Below are positions 8,845 through 16,496 of a stretch of DNA of 64,000 bases, in pieces; position 1 is the stretch's first letter; every line of letters begins with the position of its first letter. The stretch comes from Cyclobacteriaceae bacterium YHN15. GTDB taxonomy: Bacteria > Bacteroidota > Bacteroidia > Cytophagales > Cyclobacteriaceae. The notes beneath the pieces were generated by a model. That model did not search any database. It had not been told where the DNA came from and saw nothing but the letters and a program-made list of their open reading frames with translations. The position numbers and the translations under genes are program-made. The stretch covers positions 821,822-885,821 of the forward strand of contig RKQB01000001.1 in assembly GCA_003797895.1 (NCBI GenBank), written 5' to 3'.

Positions 8845-9693
8845 TCATATTTTTTTAATGACCTGGGCCCTATATGCCAAGGGAGATTTACTTTTTTCTT
8901 TTTTGAATACCCTGTTGAAATGGGTCACATTTTGAAATCCTGTTTGATAGGCGATTTCAGAAACATCCCAATCAGTACTTGTCAGCCAACGACATGCCTG
9001 TTCGATCCTCAGTTTATTCAAATAGGTAATGAAGGTATGTCCTATTGCCCTCTTAAACCAGCGGCAAAAGTAAGTAGGGCTCATATGCATTTCATTTGAC
9101 ATATCATTCAGATTGATCTGCTGTTGGAAATTATCATGTAAATAATTTTTTACCCTGTCAATTTTCTTTTGCTCCTTTTCAATAAAGTGAAGGCTCCTGT
9201 TACTTGAATTCGAAATTCCTGTTTTGGGTGATTTTTCAAGTCTTGCTATCAGATCAATGAGGGACAAGAGTTGAGAAGTGGGATTTAAACTGCCAAAATG
9301 GGAAATGAGTTCAATGATTTCCCGGGAGGGATGGGGAAAGAAAAACCCATTTTTTGCCTGATGGAGAAAAGTGACCAAGTGGGATAATTCAGGAAATTGC
9401 TGGAGATGGGTAATTGGAAACTGAAAAACATAGGCACTTTGTATTTCAGTTTCTTGCTTTCCCTGAGTAACCCAGGTATGGGGTAGGTTTTCTCCCAAAA
9501 GCACCAGATCCCCCTCTTCGAATAAACTGATGTTGTCTCCCACATATCGGATACCTTTCCCCTTTTCTATAAATGTAAGTTCAATTTCAGGATGGTAATG
9601 CCAGAAATGAGGGAAAGCAGGTAATTCCAGTCTCCGATATTGGAAAGATCGAGATGGGTGTATGCCTGAAATCTGTTCGAGGAAAGGTTTCAT
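8845..9693 (-). CDS. AraC family transcriptional regulator with N-terminal cupin sensor
   Basis: 282 residues. The N-terminal domain (about 20-150) is an AraC-type cupin: PAFPHFWHYHPEIELTFIEKG, then GDLVLLGENLPHTW. The C-terminal domain (about 180-280) holds two helix-turn-helix motifs: INLNDMSNEMHMSPTYFCRW and WDVSEIAYQTGFQNVTHFNR, ending in the family signature FKKEKSKSPLAYR. Regulators of this layout in Bacteroidota usually sense a sugar or related ligand and control an adjacent gene. It is divergent from the PhyH oxygenase gene at 9817, which is the obvious candidate target. The AT-rich intergenic region would hold both promoters. Confidence 0.93.
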   Translation of the reverse strand: MKPFLEQISGIHPSRSFQYRRLELPAFPHFWHYHPEIELTFIEKGKGIRYVGDNISLFEEGDLVLLGENLPHTWVTQGKQETEIQSAYVFQFPITHLQQFPELSHLVTFLHQAKNGFFFPHPSREIIELISHFGSLNPTSQLLSLIDLIARLEKSPKTGISNSSNRSLHFIEKEQKKIDRVKNYLHDNFQQQINLNDMSNEMHMSPTYFCRWFKRAIGHTFITYLNKLRIEQACRWLTSTDWDVSEIAYQTGFQNVTHFNRVFKKEKSKSPLAYRAQVIKKI

Positions 9694-9816
9694 TTTCCTA
9701 TATTAACTGATTTTATATCAAATAACTTATAAAAAGTGCAAAATATGTAAAATATTGAATAAAATCGGGAAAATATTTTTTGGTGTGTTTGGGTAATTTT
9801 GAAAAAAATCACAACT

Positions 9817-10620
9817 ATGAAGCATTCAATTCTCCGGGAAAAATATCCGGTATCCCAAGAAGCCAAAGATTTCTATCAGGAAAACAAATTCGTCAAGTTA
9901 AAACAGGTGTTGAGTCCAGAGGTTATTGATTATTTTAATGGAATTATTTCTGAAGAGGTGGACAAGCTTAATTCAAAATCCCTCCCATTGGAATCCAGGG
10001 ATACTTATGGCAAGGCTTTCCTACAGATTTTCAATCTTTGGCGCGAAAATGAGAAGGTAAAAGAGCTTGTATTGAGCAAGCGGTTGGCCGGAATAGCATC
10101 CGATTTAATGGGATGTGAAAAAGTGAGGATTTATCATGACCAGGCATTGTTCAAGGAACCCGGGGGAGGAATCACCCCTTGGCATGCGGATCAATATTAT
10201 TGGCCCATTGATACAGATAAAACCATTACAGCCTGGATACCCCTTCAGGCCACCCCTTTGAATATGGGGCCACTTGAATTTTCTGCCAAAAGCCATCAGA
10301 TAGTATTTGGCAGGGATTTGGAAATCGGTGATGAATCTGAAGAACAGATCAAAAGAAATCTCCGAATCAATAACTTTGAACATGTCATTGAACCTTTTGA
10401 TTTGGGAGAGGTAAGTTTTCATTCCGGATGGGTTTTCCATAGGGCAGGGGCCAATCAAACCGATCAGATGAGGAAGGTGATGACAGTGATTTACATGGAT
10501 GCTGATGCGCGGTTAAAACAACCCGAAAATCCAAATCAGACCAATGATTGGCATACCTGGTGTCCTGGTGCAGTCATAGGAGAAAAGATTGATACCCCTT
10601 TGAATCCTGTTATTGAATAA
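9817..10620 (+). CDS. Phytanoyl-CoA dioxygenase (PhyH) family Fe(II)/2-oxoglutarate oxygenase
   Basis: 267 residues from ATG 9817. A TTG at 9799 is in frame but overlaps a TAATTTTG promoter-like box at 9794-9801, so I prefer the ATG. The double-stranded beta-helix carries the iron ligands: TPWHADQYYWP (His-x-Asp) and, further on, VSFHSGWVFHRAGANQT, which holds the distal His and the 2-oxoglutarate-binding Arg. DKTITAWIPLQ is the conserved strand between them. PhyH members hydroxylate diverse small molecules; in Bacteroidota many sit in sugar or compatible-solute clusters with no known substrate. Divergent from the AraC regulator. The substrate is unknown. Confidence 0.88.
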   Translation: MKHSILREKYPVSQEAKDFYQENKFVKLKQVLSPEVIDYFNGIISEEVDKLNSKSLPLESRDTYGKAFLQIFNLWRENEKVKELVLSKRLAGIASDLMGCEKVRIYHDQALFKEPGGGITPWHADQYYWPIDTDKTITAWIPLQATPLNMGPLEFSAKSHQIVFGRDLEIGDESEEQIKRNLRINNFEHVIEPFDLGEVSFHSGWVFHRAGANQTDQMRKVMTVIYMDADARLKQPENPNQTNDWHTWCPGAVIGEKIDTPLNPVIE

Positions 10621-10722
10621 ATAATTGGTACTACTCCTGATTTTCAAAATAAATTGTGGATAAAATGTGGAATTAGGGCTATTTTAATGTGGATAAATTG
10701 TTCAAAAATAAAATTAAATTTC

Positions 10723-10754
10723 TTTGTATTAACTTGAATATTGATCTAAATTTG
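10723..10754 (+). promoter_or_regulatory. Promoter of structured RNA copy 1
   Basis: TTTG (10723-10726), 20 bases, then TAAATTTG (10747-10754) fits the Bacteroidota consensus TTTG-N19/20-TANNTTTG. The same arrangement, ATTG-N20-TAGCTTTG, occurs at 11524-11555 at the identical offset before copy 2. Confidence 0.75.
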
Positions 10755-10759
10755 ATTCT

Positions 10760-11055
10760 ATCAAGTGAGAGATAAAAGGCTGAAAGTAGTATTTCAGACT
10801 AGGGTTTCAAACTTAAATTTAGGATGAAGGGGCTAAAACTTTCGGGTTGAAGTCTGAGAAGGGTAACCTCAGAAATCTGAAATTAGGATTCTTAACTGAA
10901 AAGTTGAGATATCGAGGTTTGAATATCTTAGGTTAAGAACCTGGGCAACTGGGGGAAAAGTCATCATAACTGTAGCTTGGCATGGTTTGAGGACTATGGT
11001 TTTCAAGGCATGAAACGGGTAAAGTTCGAAAGAATTTTGCCCGTTTTTGTTTTTT
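10760..11055 (+). ncRNA. Putative structured noncoding RNA, copy 1 of a tandem pair
   Basis: About 296 nt with its own promoter and a terminator; no open frame of note. It is similar along its length to 11561-11858. Hairpins supported by comparison: CTG-AGA-AGG-GTAA-CCT-CAG (10854-10872), where copy 2 has CGG-GAAA-CCG, so an A-T pair became C-G and the GNRA loop is kept; AACT-GAAA-AGTT (10894-10905), which in copy 2 is TATC-GAAA-GGTA with two compensatory pairs; CTGAAA/TTTCAG near the 5' end (10780-10797); and GGTTAAGAACC, identical in both. The 3' end is a 15-bp terminator stem with GAAA loop (11013-11046) followed by T-rich sequence. I do not recognise the RNA family; it does not look like tmRNA or RNase P RNA. 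The function is unknown. Confidence 0.72.
11013..11055 (+). terminator. Terminator of structured RNA copy 1
   Basis: AAACGGGTAAAGTTC pairs with GAATTTTGCCCGTTT (two G-U pairs) around a GAAA loop, followed by TTGTTTTTT. The stem in copy 2 differs at several positions yet still pairs. Confidence 0.85.
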
Positions 11056-11103
11056 AAGGGTTTGAGAGTTAAATCAGATATCCCTGGCCAAAATTTAATA
11101 TGT

Positions 11104-11247
11104 ATATCCGCTTTCAGGCCAGTTAATTAATTTAAAGTCTTAAAATTTCAGTGGATTGCCTTTTCTGCTAGCTTCTGTCATCGGTCATCGGTCTTCTGTC
11201 CCAAAGAACAAAGGAAATTGGGATAGTGGTCCAATTGTGGATATTCA
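11104..11247. repeat. 144-nt dispersed repeat, copy A
   Basis: Matches 51127-51270 over 144 nt at roughly 80 percent by eye, beginning ATATCCGCTTTCAGGCCAGT and ending near AGTGGTCCAATTGTGG. The core CATCGGTCATCGGTCTTCTG is identical and contains a short internal duplication (CATCGGT twice). No open frame and no terminal inverted repeats were seen. It sits between the two RNA copies. Confidence 0.75.
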
Positions 11248-11523
11248 AAAAATTTAATTTTCCAATGGACTTTTGGGTGGGTTTCCCATTTTTTATTTTA
11301 TCATGATCCAATTGCCTGCCGTCTAAGTCACCCCTTCATTATCAATGATATCTTTCCTTAAATAATCCTAGACTTTATTTGGTGAGCGGTACCAAGGGAT
11401 AAGTGGACGTGGCTAGAAGCTTGATTTCAGAAGAGGATTAAATTCAAGGCGATTTTTGTGGATAACTTTGTGATTTTGAGGAATTTTCTGTGGGAAAATT
11501 GTGGGTAAATAACTTGAAAAATT

Positions 11524-11555
11524 ATTGGAAAACAGTTTTTGATCAGCTAGCTTTG
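11524..11555 (+). promoter_or_regulatory. Promoter of structured RNA copy 2
   Basis: ATTG (11524-11527), 20 bases, TAGCTTTG (11548-11555). Same geometry as the promoter of copy 1 although most intervening bases differ. Confidence 0.7.
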
Positions 11556-11560
11556 ATAAT

Positions 11561-11858
11561 ATCAAGTGAGAGATAAAAGGCTGAAAGTAAAATTTCAGAC
11601 TAAGGTCAAAATCTCAAGATCATGGATGAAGGGACTGATACTTTCGGGTTGAAGGTCTGAGACGGGAAACCGCAGAAATTCAGAGATCGTGATTCAATAT
11701 CGAAAGGTAGAGATATCAGAGTTTGAACACCTAAGGTTAAGAACCCGGGCAACTAGGGAAAAAGTCACAATAACTGTAGCTTGACGTGATTTGAAGGTTA
11801 CGATTTTCAGGTCATGGAGCGGGGAAAATTCGAAAGAGTTTTTCCCGTTTTTGTTTTT
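11561..11858 (+). ncRNA. Putative structured noncoding RNA, copy 2 of a tandem pair
   Basis: About 298 nt, diverged from copy 1 but with the same order of elements. These are the shared 5' block ATCAAGTGAGAGATAAAAGG, the CTGAAA/TTTCAG hairpin, ACTTTCGGGTTGAAG, the hairpin CTG-AGA-CGG-GAAA-CCG-CAG (11657-11675), the GAAA-capped hairpin at 11698-11709, GGTTAAGAACC, GGGCAACT, AATAACTGTAGCTTG, and a GAAA-capped terminator. Base changes in stems are mostly compensatory or wobble-preserving, which argues that both copies have been under selection as RNA since the duplication. No peptide is conserved between the copies. Together with copy 1 and the dispersed repeat it fills most of the 1.37-kb gap 10621-11989. 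Confidence 0.72.
11819..11858 (+). terminator. Terminator of structured RNA copy 2
   Basis: CGGGGAAAATTC pairs with GAGTTTTTCCCG through a GAAA loop, followed by TTTTTGTTTTT. Confidence 0.82.
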
Positions 11859-11989
11859 AACCCATCAATATTTATTTCCCACTTTTTAAAAGTTAAATTG
11901 GGTGATTATCGGATTTTGGTGCCTAAATATTCTTGATCGGTAATTAATGTTAATTCTTTTTGCTGAGGTTGTAAAACCTTATTTCAATT

Positions 11990-12408
11990 TTAGATTGACT
12001 TAATACACCGAATGGATAATCCAGTAGCCTTCTTGGTAAACCCTGTACCCATACTGGAATTATCATATATTAATGAAATGACTTTTGCCGAAAATACATC
12101 CAACTCAAATTCATTGTTTGTCCACCAAACTCCACCTGTTCCAAAATTTTCAAAAGATCCTTGGGCAGTCCTTAATCCACCGGGCAATCCGGAATATCCG
12201 CTTTCATTTGTAGCCCCTGTATTGGGACTTTGCCAGTAGAAAAGCCCAGCTGTTTTCATTTTACCACCGGGATCATCACCTAAATGGGATTGCAATTGGG
12301 GTCAGGGTCAGGAGTTTCGGTTTTCTCTCCGCAGGAATAAAGACAGATAAACATCAACCCAAATAGAATCCTTTTAAGAAATGTCTGTAACCTTCCAGAA
12401 TTCTTCAT
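11990..12408 (-). pseudogene. Decayed FISUMP (Fib_succ_major) lipoprotein gene
   Basis: On the minus strand, ATG at 12408 starts a 42-residue lipoprotein N terminus (FICLYSCGEKTETPDPDP, then NCNPI) that hits TAG at 12282-12280. In a different frame, 12295-11990 encodes the last half of a Fibrobacter succinogenes major-paralogue domain: GGKMKTAGLFYWQSPNTG, GATNESGYSGLPGG, GGVWWTNNEFELD, ending GLSIRCI. Intact FISUMP domains are about 180 residues and begin with a DIDGN...IGNQxWMAENL block, which is missing here. The simplest reading is an internal deletion with frame change in a once complete secreted lipoprotein. The complete relative at 37526-38269 keeps both halves. Any product would be truncated. 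Confidence 0.72.
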
Positions 12409-12425
12409 TTCACATTCTTCATTTT

Positions 12426-13742
12426 TCACTTCTCAAACTCCACCTCATACAGAGACATGTATTTTCCCAAATCCGAAAATTTGAAAAACAATCGTGCTTT
12501 TTTACCCAGTCTTAAACTTGTATACTTATTTTCAATATCTCCTGCAGTATTTAAGGGCTGGAGAGAGGGGTACCACAGAACATGTCCAGGTTTTTGAACC
12601 AATAGTTGAGGTTTGGTCCAGGCCTGGGAATTTGTCCCTTCTCCCAAATCACTGTTGGGATTGAACGAAATATACAACTTATCCCCGATCCATGATTGTC
12701 CTTCCACTTTTCCCATAAGCATCACCCAACATTCCAGATACTCATTCCAACTCACGGAAGGCCCCCAATGGAATCCGCCCTGAGGAGAAGATGCAGGCCC
12801 TCCTCCTTCTTCAATAGGAATCTGTAAAGATTCCACAGGCTTTCCAACACCATCCCAAGCGGCATGAAAACCTGTTCCGTCCCATCTTTTGGCTTTCCCT
12901 TCAGGATCATCCAAATCTTCCAATTTAATTCTCGCAATGCTGATACATTGGCCCCCGGCTTCGACCAATGGATCATAAATTTTCGGATCATACACTCCCG
13001 GATAACCATATTCCCCATAGAATAAATACAGGTATTCACCAACTGCTACCGCAGATGGGTCTCCTACACCCCCTGCAAATGTTTTTGAAATATTGTGCGG
13101 CTTCAGAATCATCCTGGGCTGTTTATCTTCCAAAAACAAACCTTTATTATCCCAGGACCAGCCCCCATCTGTTGACTTCATCACCCCAATACGACAAACT
13201 GCAGCAGGAGTGATCCTTTCAGTCAGACCCAATGGCCAATCTTTGTCAATGTATCCCTCCCCTGTTTCAGGATTATAAGGAAGTGTTTCAGGGTAATTCT
13301 CGTTGTGATAGATGGCGTACAAAGTTTTACCGCTTGGGTCTCTTTCATCCTGATAGACAGTCTCAAACCAAACCGCCCCATGAAGACCTGCTTGACCTAT
13401 AGGTGCATTTTTTGGCAATTTCGGAGCGATGTATGCCGATGCCGGGGATGAAAAAACCTCATCGGCATTGAAACCCGAGGCAAATTTCAGATCTTCAGCA
13501 AATCCCCAAACCGGGTCTTCCCCATATTTACCCGGAAAAATCCTCAAGGTGTCCCCAATCCAAACCTCGGCCATATTGCAATCCACAAAATTGTTGAAAT
13601 GGAAAGTATCCGTTTCAACCAGACGGAATTTGGGAACTTCAAATGGTTCAATTGAAAGCAATTCGGAATTTTGGTTTTTGGTCTGACAAGAGCAAAAACC
13701 AAAAAAGAGAAGGAAATTCAGGATAAGCCATTTTGGATTCAT
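12426..13742 (-). CDS. Lipoprotein of unknown function, probable glycosidase-like beta-propeller
   Basis: 438 residues with a lipoprotein signal (FFGFCSC, Cys about residue 19). The body is rich in Trp, Gly and short strands. It contains one clear Asp-box-like turn, STDGGWSWDN, together with GVGDPSAVAVGEYLYLFYGEYG and GGFHWGPSVSWNEYLECWVMLMG, a style found in five-bladed propellers of the GH43/GH32/GH130 type where Asp and Glu in such turns are catalytic. I cannot assign a glycosidase family or verify catalytic residues. It ends 17 bp before the start of the decayed FISUMP gene on the same strand, and a sulfatase gene lies upstream on the same strand, so a polysaccharide-degrading role is plausible but inferred. 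Confidence 0.6.
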   Translation of the reverse strand: MNPKWLILNFLLFFGFCSCQTKNQNSELLSIEPFEVPKFRLVETDTFHFNNFVDCNMAEVWIGDTLRIFPGKYGEDPVWGFAEDLKFASGFNADEVFSSPASAYIAPKLPKNAPIGQAGLHGAVWFETVYQDERDPSGKTLYAIYHNENYPETLPYNPETGEGYIDKDWPLGLTERITPAAVCRIGVMKSTDGGWSWDNKGLFLEDKQPRMILKPHNISKTFAGGVGDPSAVAVGEYLYLFYGEYGYPGVYDPKIYDPLVEAGGQCISIARIKLEDLDDPEGKAKRWDGTGFHAAWDGVGKPVESLQIPIEEGGGPASSPQGGFHWGPSVSWNEYLECWVMLMGKVEGQSWIGDKLYISFNPNSDLGEGTNSQAWTKPQLLVQKPGHVLWYPSLQPLNTAGDIENKYTSLRLGKKARLFFKFSDLGKYMSLYEVEFEK

Positions 13743-13908
13743 AGGATTTCGAGGTGTATACCCCTAAATATAAAAAAGTCAAAGCACTTTGGAAATACCG
13801 GATTATCCAAGGTCATACATTTAATTAATAATACCACAATTTTGCTCATCCGGTCAAAACTTATTAACAACATGATTTTTTTCCATCATTGAAAAACCAA
13901 CACCAAGA

Positions 13909-15375
13909 TTACTCCTTTATTTGAAAGTACTTTTCCAATGTATAAGCAGGTTGCCATTGGTCAGGTTTTCTGATCAGGGTATCCGGATCGTATGCCAATG
14001 GCAATATTGGGGAGGTTTTTAATTTGGCCGTATCCCCTGATGCTGACTGCCAATCTTGGAGCAGCCCCATCAATTCCTCTAATTTCTTTGCATATTGAGC
14101 GTCCCCGGCCAGGTTGTTCATTTCATGGGGGTCATTGGACAAGTGGAACAATTGGGTGTAATCCCGTTCGGGATACCTTATCAGTTTCCATTCCTTGTCC
14201 CTCACTGCCCTTACCGTATGACGGTATGCGGTAAATAGGGAAGACCTGATGGCATCCACTGTACCGTTTAGAATATTGACCAAACTGACCCCGTCAATGC
14301 CTTCAGGAGCGGGAAGCCCCGCCAATTCGGACAGGGTGGAATATAGATCATACAGATAAACCAAAGCATCAAATTGCGCATTTTCAGGAATACCGGGACC
14401 TTTGAGAATGAGCGGGACCTTGGTGCTGTGTTCATACAGGTTCTGTTTGCCCAATAAGCCATGACTTCCTGCAGCCAGACCATTGTCAGCAGCATAGACG
14501 ATGATGGTATTCTCATAAAGCCCATTCTCTTTCAATACCTCTACCATATCCCCGATCCGCTCATCCAAATGGTGGATCAGGGCATAGTAATCAGCTAAAA
14601 TGGACCGGATGACTTCGGGTTTCCTTGGCCAGGAAGTCAAATTCTCATCCCTTACCGTCATGTCATCAAAAGCAAATGGATGGTAAGGCATATAATTGGC
14701 AGGCAGTGGAATGGAATCTTCCGAGTATTTGCCTATATATTCCGGTTTGGGAGAGTAAGGATCATGGGGCACAGTAAAGGAAACATAGCAGAAAAAGGGT
14801 TTTTCCTCCCCCGAAGCAGCATATTCTTCCATAAATCCAATCGCCGCTTCGGCAAATAGATCTGTAGAGAAACCCCGGGTCACAGGTTCCGAGAGAATCC
14901 TCTCCTCTGAAAGTTCCCTGACTGCGATATTGAAATGATCTGCCATCCCCCCTAAATACACCCGGCTGCCTTTTTGAAAGGATGCCTCAAAAGCCTCTTT
15001 TTCATTGTGCCATTTTCCGGTTCCGAAAGTTACATAGCCATGATCGCTGAATCTCATTGGCATGGTCTCCACATCCCTGAGCTTGTCATAAACATGGAAT
15101 AAGCTTTTTCCGCTCAATAACATGGCCCTGCTTGGTGCACAGATAGCACCATGATGTCCTCCCATTACATAGGCATTGGTAAAATAACTGCCCTCCCTGG
15201 CCAATTGGTCGATATGGGGCGTCTGAATATGTGGGTTGCCACTGATGCCCAGGGCATCTGCCCTTTGGTCATCCGCAAAAAGAAATAAGACATTCGGTTT
15301 GATGGGTTCTTTTTGGGTGCAGGAAACAATCAAAACAACCAGAAATACGGATATTGAAGCGGTAAATGCCCTCAT
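13909..15375 (-). CDS. Sulfatase (S1 family, formylglycine type), lipoprotein
   Basis: 488 residues. The N terminus has a lipoprotein-type signal with Cys at about residue 19 (VVLIVSCT). The alkaline-phosphatase fold starts at PNVLFLFADDQRAD, whose Asp pair binds Ca. The sulfatase signature ICAPSRAMLLSGK has Cys79 for conversion to formylglycine by a maturase encoded elsewhere. FGTGKWHNE carries the conserved GKWH Lys-His, SFTVPHDPY another His, and VYAADNGLAAGSHGLLGKQN the second metal-binding Asp-Asn and the Lys. All core residues are present. S1 sulfatases in marine Bacteroidota remove sulfate esters from algal or animal glycans in the periplasm or at the surface. The substrate is not predictable from sequence alone. 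Confidence 0.92.
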   Translation of the reverse strand: MRAFTASISVFLVVLIVSCTQKEPIKPNVLFLFADDQRADALGISGNPHIQTPHIDQLAREGSYFTNAYVMGGHHGAICAPSRAMLLSGKSLFHVYDKLRDVETMPMRFSDHGYVTFGTGKWHNEKEAFEASFQKGSRVYLGGMADHFNIAVRELSEERILSEPVTRGFSTDLFAEAAIGFMEEYAASGEEKPFFCYVSFTVPHDPYSPKPEYIGKYSEDSIPLPANYMPYHPFAFDDMTVRDENLTSWPRKPEVIRSILADYYALIHHLDERIGDMVEVLKENGLYENTIIVYAADNGLAAGSHGLLGKQNLYEHSTKVPLILKGPGIPENAQFDALVYLYDLYSTLSELAGLPAPEGIDGVSLVNILNGTVDAIRSSLFTAYRHTVRAVRDKEWKLIRYPERDYTQLFHLSNDPHEMNNLAGDAQYAKKLEELMGLLQDWQSASGDTAKLKTSPILPLAYDPDTLIRKPDQWQPAYTLEKYFQIKE

Positions 15376-15541
15376 GGAAACTGATTTAGAAGCTTAGTGA
15401 ATGCCAATTCCTGTTGAATATACGTGGCTCATGGCATTTTTAAAAGCCTGTATGCTGATAATCTCAAGGCCTATATTGCCCAAAGAGGCCTGAAACATTT
15501 TGCTGCATGCCTTTTTGTTATCCAAAAATCAGGTGCTACAC

Positions 15542-16345
15542 TTATTCCATTGACCCCAAAATTTCCACCACCAGTTTGGCTGAATTGGCCGAAGCGGGTT
15601 CCACAAATTGTTCAAAACTCATGCGGGCATGGGTATTGGCATTGTCACTGCAACTCCTGATAATGACAAAAGGGATAGCCAAAGTCTGGCAAATATGTGC
15701 CACTGCTGCTCCTTCCATTTCAGTGGCCAAAGCACCAAACTCCTCATAAAGCCATAAGGCTTTTTCCGGATTACTGACAAAAATATCCCCCGTGGCAATG
15801 GTTCCACTAAAAATCTTAGGCCTTCTCTGAGTCACTTCAACAAAATCCACCAACCCAGCTGCTGTTTGGCTTTTTAACACCAACAGGGAATCGGAATGCA
15901 CATAAATTTGGGTTAAGTGCCTTCCGGTAAGTTCCCGGTAAGGGGTGACAGAAAAGCCCAATGAATCGAACTTCCCAAAATCATGTTGAAACAATCTTTC
16001 TCCTATCACCAGGTCCCCGGGCAGGGATTCGGGGTGTAAGCCTCCGGCAACTCCCGTAAAAATCAGCGCATCCAGTCCGAAATTCTGGGTCAGTACGGCA
16101 GTACTGTATGCAGCGTTGACTTTTCCTACACCTGCTTTGAGTACTACCACTTTCTGCCCCTTGATTTTGCCTTTGTAAAAATCAATACCTCCAATCTGTA
16201 TTTTTTTCTGTTTGCCCATTTCTCCCAATAAGAGATTGATTTCCTGGTCAAGAGCCCCCATCACAGCGATATATTGCGCCCGGGCAACCGGAACATTAAT
16301 GAAAAGGAAGAAAAATAAAACCGAAAATTTTAAGAGATATTTCAT
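15542..16345 (-). CDS. Exported MTA/SAH nucleosidase (phosphorylase-type)
   Basis: 267 residues with a clear signal peptide (LKFSVLFFFLFINVPVARAQ), then a full 5'-methylthioadenosine/S-adenosylhomocysteine nucleosidase domain. Motifs: VMGALDQEINLLL (catalytic Glu near the N terminus), LKAGVGKVNAAYSTAVL, FTGVAGGLHPESLPGDLV, LATEMEGAAVAHICQ (Glu-Met-Glu that binds the ribose) and IIRSCSDNAN with the catalytic Asp. The normal cytoplasmic enzyme (Pfs/MtnN) lacks an export signal, so this version should act in the periplasm, cleaving the glycosidic bond of MTA, SAH or a related adenosine compound to release adenine. The gene upstream on the same strand is an AzgA purine permease, a natural partner to import the adenine. 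Confidence 0.85.
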   Translation of the reverse strand: MKYLLKFSVLFFFLFINVPVARAQYIAVMGALDQEINLLLGEMGKQKKIQIGGIDFYKGKIKGQKVVVLKAGVGKVNAAYSTAVLTQNFGLDALIFTGVAGGLHPESLPGDLVIGERLFQHDFGKFDSLGFSVTPYRELTGRHLTQIYVHSDSLLVLKSQTAAGLVDFVEVTQRRPKIFSGTIATGDIFVSNPEKALWLYEEFGALATEMEGAAVAHICQTLAIPFVIIRSCSDNANTHARMSFEQFVEPASANSAKLVVEILGSME

Positions 16346-16420
16346 GTTCCAAAGATCGTAAAAGAACCAACATGGACCATGACTTTAGGATGATAGGTAA
16401 AAAAAAGATGGATTTTTAAT

Positions 16421-16476
16421 TTCCGACTTCCCACTTCCCACTTCCGACTTCCAACTTCCAACTTCCCACCTCCCAC
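16421..16476. repeat. Degenerate 7-bp tandem repeat (ACTTCCN)
   Basis: Eight or so units of ACTTCC followed by C, G or A occur between the permease stop and the nucleosidase start (for example GACTTCCCACTTCCC). Period 7 with only the last base varying. It does not code for anything convincing on either strand. Confidence 0.75.
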
Positions 16477-16496
16477 ATCTTCGTCTCCTGTCTCAT

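Noticed and set aside
10760..11055. Retron or CRISPR-associated RNA
   Set aside because: There is no reverse transcriptase, Cas or TnpB gene nearby and no direct-repeat array.
10760..11858. tmRNA, RNase P RNA or 6S RNA as identity of the tandem RNAs
   Set aside because: No tRNA-like ends or tag frame, no conserved RNase P core sequence, and the multi-hairpin layout is unlike the single long bulged helix of 6S RNA.
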